A stretch of DNA of 64,000 nucleotides from positions 20,058 through 84,057 of the forward strand of contig JAHBMJ010004082.1 in NCBI GenBank assembly GCA_018398765.1, in the 5' to 3' direction. This stretch comes from Chromera velia (taxonomy: Eukaryota > Sar > Chromeraceae). Shown one piece after another: positions 35,060 through 47,713 of the stretch; position 1 is the first letter of the stretch, and every line of letters begins with the position of its first letter. A program made the position numbers and the translations under genes. The notes under the pieces are model-generated. The model saw only the letters and a program-made list of their open reading frames with translations. It did no database searches and was not told the DNA's origin.

Positions 35060-37957
35060 GTCTGTGTTAACTGAAAAGTCAAGAATGCTGCTGAAACCAG
35101 ACATTCATCGAATTGAGCGAGAAAGATAGAAGGCAGAAGAAGAGAAAGCGAAAGGCAGACAGACAAAAGTGGGGAGAAAGAGAGGAATGAAGAACACACA
35201 TTCTCACTTGCTTCGTCATACAAAACGACAACACAGCAGGGCACCTACAGAGTCTTCAAAATACAACAGAACACGCGGAAGCCGGTGAGTCCGCGTGTGC
35301 AGAAGGACAGTAGAAAAGAAACGAATGCAGCTTATAAAATGCGATTCATTCTCTCCCCCTTTTCCTCATTTCTTCTCTGATCGATCAATCCACCGACCCA
35401 TCCATCAATCCATCCATCCACCAGAGTAGACGGATGCACCTCTCATCCACCACCTATACAAACCCAAGTAGCATCTCCTTCTGTCATTTTCTGCGCATCC
35501 CTCCTCCTTCTATCGCACCGTGCAACCCCGCCCCATATCCCTTTTTCGACCCCTTTTCTCTCTCCCTTCCTTTCTACTCCATCCGACGTCACAGAGAGGA
35601 AAGTCGGGGTGCCGGTCGGCGTGTGAGGGAGTGAGTGAGTGAATTTGAATGTTCTTTGGAATAAAGAAGACCCGTACCTTGAAGTTTTTTCTTCTTTCTT
35701 CCCTCTTGCATTCGATCGATTCAATTCGCTTCCGTTTTCCAGCCAAGGCTTACTTCCCGCTGTCCTCACTGTCCAAACCCCCGGCCGGCAACCTTTCCTT
35801 TCCTCAGCGATTTTTTGCCAACCCATGAGGCACCGACACGTGCAGAGAGGAACAGAATTTTTGCCCCCCCCCCAAAAGGGAACAAACAACGCAAGCATCC
35901 AATCCAGCTCCTTCAACTCTGTCAACCGACTCATTATCGATTGATAGGCCGAGGGATGTCGAAGACAGTCGATCTCTCTGTTTGTTTGTCTGTCTGTCGT
36001 TGTTTGAGGAGAGTACGTGAGTTCCTTTGTGTTTCTATTTCCCTCTGGGCCTTCCTTTGCTTTCTCATAAAGTCGCCAGTCCCTTAGGATGGGGGACAAG
36101 AGAGGGCGCGTCACAAAAAACTGTACAGAGAAGAAAACTGATTTTTCTTTTCGCCTGGATGTCTGAATTCAGTTATACAAGCAGCAAGAGACAAGAAGAA
36201 GAATCAGAAGAAAAAAAACAGGCAGGGGGAAATCAGCAATGAATTAGGTGACAAAAAGGGAGACAGACCGTCATCCACACACGCAGATGACGACAGAGAG
36301 GAAGAAGAATTCAATCAATCTATCGATGGATTTGATCTCTCCAACAACTACAACAAACAGTCTGCTTCGTCTGCTTGAACGATTGCTTCGAGTCAAATCA
36401 CATCACAAAGAAGGAACGCAAGAAAAACAAAAGAGAAGCAGAAAATGTGATTCAGCCGGCCAGTCACCAACTAAAAAGGCACCAGTCCAGTCCTCTCCCG
36501 AAAGGGAGTGGAAAGAAAAAGAGAAAGCCGTACATGCAGAGTCAGGCAGTCCTCATGCATGCATGCAGGGCAGCAGCAGAAGCAGCAGAAACAAAATGGG
36601 AAAGAGGTCAAAACAGAACGGGAAAGAGAAGAACTAAAGACATGCTTTGCCTTTGCTTTCGACTTCATCCCGAACAAAAAGAAGAATTGAAGGGAGAGGA
36701 GCAGAGGCGAGGAAGGGAAGGGATTTGTATGAGCGAACGAAAGAAGGAAGACAACACCGCAAGATTCCTCCAAAGGAGAAGGAAGGAAAACTATACAGAG
36801 CGGCGGAGACCTGTATGGTCACTTCCCTTTTCTCTCATTTCCCGTGTGGTTTCGTCTGTTTTTCCTTTCATGCAGACCGCAGGCAGGCAGGCAGGCGGAC
36901 GGGCAGAGACCAAACTTTTCGTCTCACCCGTTTACCCGGCATCCATCCGTGCATATAGACACAAGAGTCGGTTTCTCGGTTCATCTCGCGCATCATGTTT
37001 GTTTTCGTGCGAAAGTCAAACCCAACAAAGGACGCAGGGGTGAAAAAAGACATGAAAGAATCATTCGAACAAGCAATGGAGAAGGACGAAGCCCAAGGGG
37101 CTGACGACAAAAGGGAAAAAAATTAAATCTCCTTGTTTTCTCTTCGTCCTTTATCGCTCTATTCTTTCTTTGTTTGTGTGATCGAGATCACTGTGTCAGT
37201 GTCTCACTGTCTTCTCTTGCCTTTCTGCTTTTCTTTCTTTTCTTCTCTTTGTTACCCTCTCCATGTGGCGCCAATCCCCCCTGTCACTTTCCATTCAATC
37301 AAAGTCATCAGAAAATGCCGCAATCGCGACACATTCTACCTTTCTTTCGGTCTGCACACCTGTCTGTCTGTTGGGGAGGCGGGATCGAACCACCCGTGGC
37401 GCCCGGTATTGGCACTTTTCCTTTCTTTTTCCTACGTTAACAAAAGAAGAGAGCAAGGAAGGGAAAGAGATCAGAGAAAAGAGGAGACAAAGGAAAAGAC
37501 GAGGAGGCAGAAGGGGACGAGAACAAAGAGGGAAAGCAGTCTTTTTGGTTCCGTCGAGAGAGAGAGAAAGGAGGCAGCAAGCGAGGGAGGGGGTTGGAAG
37601 AAGAACAAAGAAAGAAAGATCGATCTGCAAAGAAGGTCATTGATATTGTTTTGTTGATTGTGAGAAGAAGGAAAGGAAAGGGGAGGGAAGGGAAGGGAAA
37701 ACAAGGTAATGGTCAGACGAGGAAGAGAGGAAGGAGGAAGGAAAAGTCAACGAATCTCTGCATTGATTGGTTGATCCATTGGCTGGCTGGCTGACTGACT
37801 CGCTCGTCTCGGCAGGTTTCGAGAGAAGATGGGAGGGGAAGAAGAAATTGAATTATTTTGGAACGAAATTTCTGATGCCTGAGTCACTCGCCATGGAAAA
37901 AAAAAGAGGGAGAAAAGGTGCGATTGAGTGCCCGACTGTTTGAGCACTTTTGAAGGA

Positions 37958-38018
37958 TTCATTGTTTGGTTGATTGATTGATTGTTTGGTTGATTGATTG
38001 ATTGACTGATTGATTGCG
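37958..38018 (+). repeat. (GATT)n-type array
   Basis: Imperfect TTGATTGATTG/TTTGG repeats; a similar shorter tract lies near 37760-37800. Confidence 0.8.
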
Positions 38019-38161
38019 CATTTGAGTGATGATTGAAAGGGATCGCAGGGAACGACAACTGACGAGGAAAGCGCAGGAAGGGAGGGAGGGAGAGAGAAAG
38101 GAAGAAAGGAAAGGAGACGCACGCATATTGGAGAGTGGAGGAAGGGTTCATTCAGCATGAA

Positions 38162-38281
38162 TCTCTCTCTGTTCTCTTTCTTTCTTCCTTGGAACACACA
38201 AACGTACTCCATTGATTCACAACTCTCTCTGTTCTCTTTCTTCCTTGGCACACACAAACGTACTCCATTGATTCACAACTC
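38162..38281 (+). repeat. 60-bp tandem duplication
   Basis: Two adjacent, nearly identical copies starting CTCTCTCTGTTCTCTTTCTT and containing ACACACAAACGTACTCCATT. They differ by a few bases and a short TTTC indel. Confidence 0.85.
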
Positions 38282-38941
38282 TTTGTTTCATTCGATTTGT
38301 TTCTCCATCATCATCAACAAAGCAGCTTTCTCCTTTCCTCCCTCTGTTTTCATATTGTCCTGCCTGATGCGTTTGCGATCCTCCATCCCTTTGTTGACTT
38401 CTCTACCGACACACGCTCACCAACACAACTACACACTTCACCACACACACCTTTGCTGACACAACTGCGCACCTTCGCTCACACACCGAACGATGCATGG
38501 GGCGAAAGAAACTAAGGGGAGACACCCAGAGCCCTCCAGCCATCACAAGCCATCACAACAAACCAAAAGGACAGAAAGGAAGTGACAAGGCACAACTCTG
38601 GAAATACGTTCACACATACCGACCACAATGAATGATGCGCATGTACCTGTTCATGGAGATATGCAGAGAAATAAAAAAAGAGAGTGGAGACCCTTTTGGT
38701 CGTTGGGAACACAAAGGGGTAGGCAGGGAAGAGGAAGGAATCGCTCTGCGTTTGTGCCTAAAACAGAGACGGGATGAGGGGGTTCGCAACGCAACTCCGT
38801 GCTATCGCACGGTCTCTCTGCCCCTCCCTCCCTTTCTCCCTTGCATTTCCTTGGTCTTTGCCACCTGCCGGCTTCGCTTGATTCCTTTCCACCCTTCCAC
38901 CCTTCTACCCAAATCTGAGACCGGCTTTGTTCCTGCAAGGC

Positions 38942-38973
38942 NNNNNNNNNNNNNNNNNNNNNNNNNNNNNNNN
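38942..38973. other. Assembly gap (32 N) beside a poly-G run
   Basis: 32 unknown bases followed by about 18 consecutive G. The true size of the gap and homopolymer is unknown. Confidence 0.98.
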
Positions 38974-40267
38974 GGGGGGGGGGGGGGGTTCGGAAGAAAA
39001 GCAGAGACGGAAAGACGAGACGCTCCTCGACCCCTCTGCACAATCAGCGCCACCAGTCTCTCTCCGTCACAGTCTCTAATTGAATGTTTCGCTGTGTTTT
39101 GCTCCCTTCCCGTCCGCTCCTGTGACCTTGCCACCCCTTCTCTTGAAAGATTGGTTCATTCCCCGGTTTCAATGACACTGCATTGCTCCTTTGTTTGACA
39201 AAAGCAAGACAAGGGGGGGGGGAAGAAGAGACAAAGACAAGCACAGGCTCTCCCACTGCAATGCTGATCTATACAAAGAGGGAGCAACTCGATTGTTTTT
39301 GATGGAGCACTTGAATTCTCACATTTTGTCTTTCTCATGCACCCCCTCTCTTGTGTTGGGAGGCCGGAAGCCCTACAAAATGAAACAAACGGACAGGTGG
39401 AGAGGAGAAGAAGAGGCAAAGGGCGAGGAAGAGAAGAAGGGGGAGAAGAAGGAGCGAGACAGCCACAGCCAGCCAGCGAATCAGCCTTTCGTTCTGTTCG
39501 CACGTTTGAATTCTTTCTTCCGTTCTCGTTTCTTTTCTTTTCTTTTCGGCCAGCAGACATTCTTGTGTACAAGCATGTGCACATGTCGTTGCACACCTGT
39601 GATTTGAAGATTGAATCGACTGTGAGGGAAGAGGATTGACAGTCTGTCTCGGTCATGTGCCTGCCTGCCTGCCTACCTATGTTTTGTTGTTACTCGCTCT
39701 GCAGCCAGACAAAAACATCATTTTTTTCAGGGGGGCATTCGAGATCACCCAGCCACCCTGTGAGTGAGAAGAGGGAGAGGGAGAAGAAGAGGAAGACGAG
39801 ACCAGGCGGTCGGGCGTGCCTGTCTCCTGCTGATCGCTGTGTGCAGACAAGACAGACAAGACAAGACAAGACAAGACACACACGCAGAAGGTACCATGAA
39901 TGAGAAAAGAAGGAGCGAAACAAACAAAATTCCTTTCAACGCTCCTTCCTCGACAGATCCGTCGATCGATCGATCGATAAATCCATCAGACAGTCGAAAG
40001 AGAGAGCGAGCGAAAAAAAAGCACAGCTAGAGGCATGCAATCCCCGTTTCTCGCTTCTGCTTCTTCTCCTTAGTGACGCAAAGTTGCGGTTTAACACTCT
40101 GCAGGGAGTCGACAAGCTTTCTTTCCCCCCAATCCGGTCTTTCCCTCTCTTTCTTCTCATTCCTTTGCCACCCTCCTTTTCCGTACGAGAAAGGGAAAAA
40201 GGGAGGGAGGGTCGAATGTTCCTTCTAGAAGCAAGCCTGCCTTCACGAAAGAGTTTCTTTTCTTCTT

Positions 40268-42448
40268 TCATTGGTGAAGCAGGACGTTGGGCGGCATTTC
40301 GGAAAGCCGCGGGAAGTGGGAGGAGGGTGACGGCACCGGCTCCCTCCCTCTCTCTCTCTCTCCTCCCCAATTCCCCCCCCATCCAGAGAAAGACGATGAG
40401 TTCACCCCCTCACCCCCCAAGTTCTCCTGGATCGAACCCCGGAGGGATGCTGCAGGCACAGGCAGAGGCTCTGGAGGGCTTCTCTGGGAGGTCCAGAGAA
40501 GATGAGGGGGAGGGGGCCCGGGCGGAGGGGGGGGGGGAACCGGCATGCCCCCCCACGATGAGTTGCAGTGCCCCTCTGCCGTCAGTTGAGGTGCGTGGCC
40601 CTTGAAGGAATGGAAATCAAGAGCAGCGGGGGGAGAGGGAGAGGTAGAAGCGTATCGGGGAGGCCCCCCGTCGGGGGACGAGGAGAAGGAGGAGCAGGTC
40701 GGGGGGGCGCCATCTCCGTGGGAGATGAAGAAACCTCCCATCCCGTTGCCTCTACTTCCCATAGGGCTGAATCTGCGTGGGGAAGATGGGACGGGTTGTT
40801 GTTGCAGTTGTTGGCGAGGGCAAAAAGGTGCAGAAGACGGGAACTGAAGGTGCAGTTGGGGGGGAAAGGCGCTGGTGACTTCGAGGGACGAGGATGCAAT
40901 GGGAGAGGCGAAAGGATGCAGGGAGCAGCTGTGTGCCTCAGATTCTCTCATTCCATTCAGGTCCGCTCTCTCTTTCCCCTGCTTCTCCTCTTCTTGTTGC
41001 TGCTGTGTGGAGATGTTCTCTTTCATCTCCGTCTTCTTGGAGGGAGAAGGAGAGGACGAAATTTGGAGAGGGAAACAGCCTCCGAGGCCGGGGGGAAGAG
41101 GAAGAAGCCGCCGGGGGGATTGGAAGGACACAGGAGATCTTCGCATTTCTCTTCTGGTGTTCACACTCAACGGAGACTCTCTCGCAGGGGAATGAGAGGG
41201 AAACCCCCCGATGATAATATTCGGGTGGAAGGCGAATCGCACAGCTTCTGGGAAAGTCCAGGATGTGTAAATTCCATTCGAAACAAACGGAGAGACGTAC
41301 AGCGCCACAGTGCGACGCAGAAGATGCAGAGCCCGACGCATGCCTTGTGTGCTGTATTTGGGCAACAGCATGGGGGACTTTTTGCTTGTCCCTTGCACCG
41401 CTGTCTCCCTCTCTTCTGCTTTTCCCTTTCCCTCCCTCCCTTTGCCGGGGGGAACTCTGATGGCCTGCTCTCCAAACGAACCTCCGGACTCAGACGAGAA
41501 GGCAGCAGGTGGGAGAGTGGTTCTCTTCCTAGACTCCGAAGGAGAAGGAGAAGGGGAAAGAAGGGATCTGTCGGGAGGAAGGAAAGCAGCGACTATCGGC
41601 ATCTCGTCCTCCTGAAGGAACAATCCCCCTCGATCAATCCCCCCAAACTCTCCCCCCACCCTACTGCCCTCTTCCCATCCACCCCCTCCATTCGCATGTG
41701 CGCCCGCTGGGGGGAGACCTCTGCCGAGCCTCTTACCGCACTCGATTGCGGCAGACGCGAAAGGGTCAGCAGAGTCGTCCTCCTGCAGATTCTTCGTTTG
41801 GTTCTCTGCCCCCTCTATTGCCCTCTCCTTGTTGCCTGGCCCACTGAACCGGTTTTTCTGCTGCCTCGACTTTGACAGAGACAGCGCACGCCAGTGCAGG
41901 AAGGAGACCATCGATTGGCACCTCCTTCTCCTGACCAACCCACAGGCACGGGAACGCAACTCTGCAGACGAGGAGGGAGGGTTGAACATCCAACATAAAG
42001 GCCCTCCAGAGGCACACTCCGTGCCACCCCACGGGTTCAACCGGGGCACCCCTTCCTCTTCCTTTGCCCCTTCCCCTTCCAGTTCTTCTTCAGAGTGTGT
42101 GCCCAGCTCCGACAAATTCAAACTCTCCATCACGACACCCTGGGAGGACCTTCTGTCGGCCTGCCCGACAGACGCAGAAGAAGACACGCCATCTCCGTCT
42201 CTGTCTGCACAGACCAACGGAGAGTCCATGGGGGACCCCCGCACAGTCACAGAGGAAGAGGGAGACGATTGCTCGGTCCAAGAGGCAGAGTGAGAGTGCA
42301 TGGCAGCCAGACCCCCTCTCTCCCTGTCCCTCTCGGCATCGTGAGAGGACACCCCCCACATGGGAGACGATCCAGGTTGGGTCTGCAGGGAGGAGCACAG
42401 ACACATCATGCACACACGCACATAAGTGCACACAAATGAACATCTGTA

Positions 42449-42479
<31 letters not shown>

Positions 42480-45283
42480 GCGCGCGCGAACAGGGGTGAA
42501 AAGTGTCGATGGTAATTGAGGACAGGTGGCGGGTGCAAGCGAAAAGCGGAGGAAGCTGTCAAAAACGCAGACGGCCAACATCTCTGATGACCCCACGCCC
42601 CTGCTTTCTTTACTTTGCACTGTTTTCGGTTCTTTTTCGGGCATGACCCCACTATGAATACGAGAAGGGAAAGAGAAGAAAGAAAGCCGGTCAATCAATC
42701 CCCTACAGCCTGCCTGCCTGCGTACCTCTGCTGCCCTGATGGTCCACCCTGTCCCTCCTCCTGTAGCGTTGAGAGCATGCACTTGAGTGAATGAGGGGAT
42801 GCTGCTGGGAGTCGGGGAGGCGGCTGTGGACTCTGTCTGAGTGTGCTCCCCCTCTCCTCGGGAGGAAGAGATAGAGGAGGACGCAGACGCTCTCCCCCTT
42901 CTCTTTTTGGTGTCCTCTTCCCCTGCAGGTTCTTGGGTGTGGGGGGAATCAAACGGATTTGCTTGGCTCCCCTGCTGCTGATCCTGATAGAGAACAGACT
43001 CCACCCCGTCTCTGACCGGCACAACGGAGCTCTTGTGAACCCCCACAGGCACCACTCTGCACAAGTCCGATAGCTCAGTCTCGATCAATCTCTTCAGTTT
43101 GGTGTACCCCAACACCTGCACTGAGAGCGTCTCGCCGAACAGGTTTTCGTACACCTGGGGAACCTGACTCATGCACAGGCCTGCACAGACATACGTTTAC
43201 TTTGATACAGATATTGCATTTAAGAAAAAAAAGCTGTATGAAAGTATGAATAAGTGCGTACACCTGAGGAACCTGACTCATGCACAGGCCTGCACAGACA
43301 TGCATTTACTTTCACACACATATTGCATTTAATAAAAGAATTCTGTATGAAAGTATGAATAAATGCGTACACCTGGGAAACCTGACTCATGCACAGGCCT
43401 GCACGGACATACAGACATGCATGCATGCAGGGGGGAGGGAGGGCAACAGAACGAACGAAGGCGCAGATCGAATGACTTTCTTTTCTCCACAATGATTGAC
43501 GATACCGAGCTTAAGAGGGAAATGAGATATCTAAGATGGCTCTGCCCGAAACAAGGCAATCGGAAATATTTCAACTTGACATCTTTGCCGACTGGGGGGG
43601 GATTTGACTTATTCATTTTCAATTGAGTCGACGACAGCGCAGCCAGATGACAACACACCATCACGCATCCTCCCTGAAACCCAAGCGAGGAGCAGAAAAG
43701 CCAACAAAGAGAAAATGCAAAGAAAGAAGCTTAGATGGGAAAAGTCGATAGAGAAACAAACAGAGACACTGTTGTTCAATTTCATACTTAGAAAGCCAGC
43801 TCGGACATTCCCGTCTACCTGCTTGTTTGTCGCCCGTCTACAGGCTTCGCTGCCTGCCTGCCTGTCTGAACGCACAAATGGATGCCAGACGCAGGGAGGG
43901 AGGGAGGGAGCATGGGCCTGCCTGCCTGCCTCAATCAAAGACTGACCGTCTCTGTGGACGTCGAAGAGCTTCGCGAGCCGCGACCGAATCACGCTGCGAG
44001 CGTGCCCGTGCTCCTGCCCCTGCTGCTGCTGAGGGACACTTCCGGTGTCTTCTGGACGCTCCGCCTTCCCGCCCTGTGACGCCCCCCACCCCGGCCCACT
44101 CACACGGTCCCCCCCATGGACCAATGAGGTTGGAGGGGGGACAGGGGGAGGAGGAGGGGGGGGGGGATGCACAGGCCCATCAACCCCATTTGAGAGGAAC
44201 TGCCGAGACACTGGCCACACCGCCACCGCCTCCCGCTGCTTCTGCTCGGCACCGGCCCCCGGCTCGGGGAGAGGGGGTCGGGCGCTCCCTGCGAGTGAAG
44301 GAAACCCGTTCTTCTGTCCGCGCAGGCCTGCCGCTGCACCGCTCCCTCCTCCTCTGAGAGACCCCCACCATTCAGCCTCGCAAGAGGTTCTGCAAACAAG
44401 CGAAGCAAAGAAAGAGCACGGAAAAGGAAAGACGCAATGTAGGATTATGGGGTGGGTGCAGAAAAGGCTAAGGCAAAGAAGGAGCGGAGGGAACGAGGAT
44501 GTGTGCGGAGGAGAAATGGGACATACAGCTGTGAGGGCCAGAGGAAAAGGGGGATTCGTAAGTATGCACGTAAAGCATGAGTACAAAAGGCAGGCCTACA
44601 AGACAAACAAGCAAATCGGTGCAAACGAAACAAAAATCCAAAAGGTTGGAATTCACTCTACAAACCTGCAACCTCGCCACACCAACCATTCAAAGACAGA
44701 CAGACAGACAGACAGTGCGTACGTTGGTTTCTTCTTTTCCGCACAGACGGAAGAAACTGGAGACAGAGGCAGGCAGGCAGGCAGGCAGGCACACAAACCG
44801 ACCGACCGACCGACAGACATCATCTTCCAACGAAACTTACTTGCAGCACGCCGCTGGCTTGAGGCAATTGTTCTCGTAAGCCAACAGTCCAGCCTCCACT
44901 GCCCCCTGCAGAAGGAGACTTAGCCTGCCGAGACTCAGGGCACGTAGGGGGGCCTGCCCGTTTTGCTGGAGGTCCACTGCCAGAAGAAACCTTCCTCCCT
45001 GCACGGAGATATTAATACAAATACAGGCACAAACAATCAAACACACACACGACTTCTCGTACAGACACAACACGTTGACAGGCAGGCAGGCAGGCAGGTG
45101 GGCAGGCAAGAAGCGAATAGGACGACGCTGATGCTTGCAAGGGTCGGGAGGGATGCCAGACGGACGGGAGCCCACGGAAGTGGGTGAGGAGACGGTAGAA
45201 CAGAGCGAGACGGACGGAGAGAAGCACGGATTACGACCTGCTGCTCTCATCCCATGCACATGCACATGCACACACACACGCAC

Positions 45284-45371
<88 letters not shown>

Positions 45372-46720
45372 AGGGAGAGGGAGAGGGAGAGAGACAGAAA
45401 GCGCTCCTGACTGACCAGCACAAAAGGGCCGACGCAATTTCGAGGTCCCCCCCTTCCTCCCTCCTTTTCTCTTTCCTTCTTTCCCCGAGAGGACGCACGG
45501 TCCTTCTCCGTTCCCTTCCCCTCCTTGTCTCCTGTACTCATCCAGCCGTTCCCCCTCTCCCCGTTTTTCCCCTCCCCATGGAGACGAGACTCGGCCTCCT
45601 CGTCCTCGTCCTCGTCAGACAGAGAGGCCGTGTCTGAGTCTGGGTCGGAGTCTGGACCCCCGCTCCCACTGGCTCGGCCTGCGGGGCCCCATGTGAACTT
45701 CTCGAAGTCCCACAGGGCGGAGGAACGGATGGCTTGTCGGGTGGCCTCTGCCTGAGAGAGGGATTGAGCGGCTGCCGGTGGGGGGGCTGGAGGCTGAGCT
45801 TGGAGGGGTTTCTCGCTCATGACCCCCCCCTTCCCGTCTCCTTCCTGGCATCCCCCTCCCTCCCTGTTGTGCACGCGCACACATCTGCTCTCTTCCCTTC
45901 TTTGAGCTGTCTCTGCTGCGGTCATTTCCCTTTCTCCCTCTCCCCCCTTCTCTTTCTTTGCTGCCTGCACCCCCCCGGCTCCACTCTGTGTGCCGCTGAG
46001 GGTGAGGAGAAAGTCCATGACCAAAGCCAGGAACAAGGGATTGGTCCCCATCAACCCGGTTTCGTCGTCTGCCGAAGCCTTGGGGTCAAGAAATCCCTCG
46101 AAATTGAACTTGGAGGGCATCTCTCGGAGGAAGATGAAGTGCCGCGTCAAACCCTTGCTGTTGGCAGAAGGAGGTGGTTGGGATGGGGAAATCAGAGAGG
46201 ACAGTGTGGCGGAAGGCAGTGCAGAGAAGGACGAACAAAGTATCTTGCTGCTGTTGGTGTGTTGCCTCCGTTGAGAAGCTGAAGAGGGTGAGGATGGCGG
46301 TGGCGGCGGAGGGGGACGAGGGAGGGGGGGAAGATTGGCTTTATCTTCCACCTGACGCTCCCACCAGTTCTCTCCTGGGGCAACGTTCAGGACTTGAAAG
46401 ATCAAAGGAAACTGCCGACACAGATCCACGAAGCAACCTGCCTTGATCAGTCGGGCGATGTTCACATCAGGAGAAGAGGAAGAAGGCCCAGAAGCAGAAT
46501 CCAAAGGAGACGGTCTTTCCTTCCCCCCTCCTCCTACGTGTGCGTCTAGACGTCGGGAGATCTCAGAGGCGATGGGTGGGATTTGTTGTTTGTAGAGGAG
46601 AAGAATGATGCGCTGAATAATCTGAAGGAATCTTCGCACTGTGACGGCAGCATCCTTCTCCTTCTTCTTTTCATGAGGATCCTGTTGTGCGTGGAACAAA
46701 TAACTTTTTCCTCCACGCAT
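40268..46720 (-). CDS. LOTUS (OST-HTH) domain protein with long disordered regions
   Basis: Minus-strand exons: 46720-45416, 44998-44841, 44389-43947, 43180-42726 and 42382-40268. Phases close throughout, giving about 1491 residues from ATG 46720 (a stop lies just upstream in frame). The LOTUS domain spans the third/fourth exon junction, with SVIRSRLAKLFDVHRDG, then YENLFGETLSVQVLGYTKLK and LIETELSDLCRVV, matching the winged-helix consensus with FG-L and LGY-KL. An N-terminal segment (RRFLQIIQRIILLLYKQQIP ... CFVDLCRQFPLIFQVL) may be a second, divergent copy. LOTUS domains bind RNA, including G-quadruplexes, or recruit DEAD-box helicases in RNP granules. The rest is Pro/Ser/Gly-rich and disordered, including a 704-residue last exon. 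The protein is probably an RNA-granule scaffold (inference). Confidence 0.7.
43150..43425 (-). repeat. 109-bp tandem triplication covering an acceptor and exon start
   Basis: AACCTGACTCATGCACAGGC recurs at about 43161, 43270 and 43379, a period of 109 bp. On the minus strand each copy holds the acceptor tgtgcag and the first 26 or so bases of the fourth LOTUS-gene exon (GLCMSQVPQV). Only the copy nearest the exon continues into coding sequence; the other two are decoy exon starts followed by a GT donor-like site. Confidence 0.85.
45265..45397. repeat. Compound (CA)n(GA)n(GGGAGA)n microsatellite
   Basis: Long CA, GA and GGGAGA runs in the first intron of the LOTUS gene, ending about 20 bp from the donor at 45415. 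The minus-strand frame stays open through it as Ser-Leu and Cys-Val repeats, which misleadingly fuses two exons. Confidence 0.95.
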
Positions 46721-47713
46721 TTTCAATTCTTATCTTTGTCCTGTTCTGTCTTCTGTAGGTCGCCTGTCGACTTCTGCAAGTGCCGCGTCTCTGTGTAAAT
46801 CAGTCAGGAAGCGGTCCACCAGCAGATTTTGTCGCTGTCCGACGCGAAGACAACTGAAACCGAGAGGCACAAAGAGAAAATCAACTTGAGAGCTTCGAAC
46901 GAGGAGACTGTTGCTAGTTGCTGGAAAACTCCGCACACACACCTGCACAACAACTACAGAGCCTGGAACCGCTGCTTGTATCGTTCTCTTGGGTCTTGAT
47001 GCTGCGTTTTGCTGTGTCAAGATGAATCTTTAGAGGACTCTCTTGCAGAGCAGAACTAAACAGCTGGATGACCAAAACATATATACCGAAACATCAAACA
47101 TTAAATTTGCAAATTTGATCAATCGATGCATGCAGACATGTGCAGACTGAGCTGGCGGCGCCGCGGCCGCATGACGCACGCGCATGCATGCCTGCATCCA
47201 CCCAGCTCTTGCATGCACGGACGCGAGAATCGGATCATGCAGAGAATCCAATTCGCATGCCAGGATGCAGCTATAGTCGAATCTTGCATGGAGCATGTTG
47301 GTAGTACTAGCTTAATTGGATGTTTCTCTCTTGTCAGTGATTCCAAATTGAGCATAGAGCACACTGTCACACTGTCAGAAACACGAGGCATGCAACGAGG
47401 CACGTACTTGCTGTATGACAAGCTGGAAGCTGACGCACCATGATTGAGCCAGACTGTGAGCTGGCAATTTATAAGACGGGTTTCTGCCGCAAATTCTTAG
47501 TTTCTTCGTCAGGCCGTTCAGCATTCGTGGGTTGGTTTGTTTAGCATCGCTGTCGAAAGGTGCATGGAAGCAGAGCAGTTTTCTCTGATAGACATTCGTC
47601 TTTCAGAGATCCAAGAGGGCTCAGAACTCCTTTTGCACCTGTAATCGACTCGATCAGCAACAGACCGCTTTTCTGGTTTACTTATATATATACCAAGAAA
47701 TCGATTTCGCTTG
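46721..47713. other. Divergent intergenic region between two genes
   Basis: It separates the leftward LOTUS gene from the rightward unknown gene. Between 47110 and 47300 there are many GCATGC and ATGCAT palindromes and a NotI-like GCGGCCGC. A 96-codon minus frame (46730-47020, MTQQNAASRPKRTIQAAVPG) could be a separate small ORF or 5' exon, but could not be phased into the LOTUS gene. Confidence 0.4.

Larger units (their letters stand above)
32946..40267. other. Microsatellite-rich gene desert
   Basis: 32946-33440 is AT-rich. From 33440 on the sequence is dominated by purine or pyrimidine tracts and tetranucleotide repeats. Open frames up to 223 codons exist (for example 35443-36114, minus) but are low in complexity and lack domains or phased exons. 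A possible micro-exon on the minus strand near 33624-33656 (EIEETDAMLWQ flanked by ag and gt) could not be joined to anything. Confidence 0.45.

Noticed and set aside
35443-36114. 223-codon minus-strand frame
   Set aside because: It has no domain, no phased neighbour exons and low-complexity flanks.
42383-42694. Upstream extension of the last LOTUS-gene exon into an 808-codon frame
   Set aside because: The extension crosses an acceptor and a CG/CA dinucleotide tract; the spliced model keeps phase with the LOTUS exons.
44837-45415. Reading the LOTUS first two exons as one 629-codon frame
   Set aside because: The middle is a Ser-Leu/Cys-Val translation of a compound microsatellite, bounded by a good donor (45415) and acceptor (44999) in matching phase.
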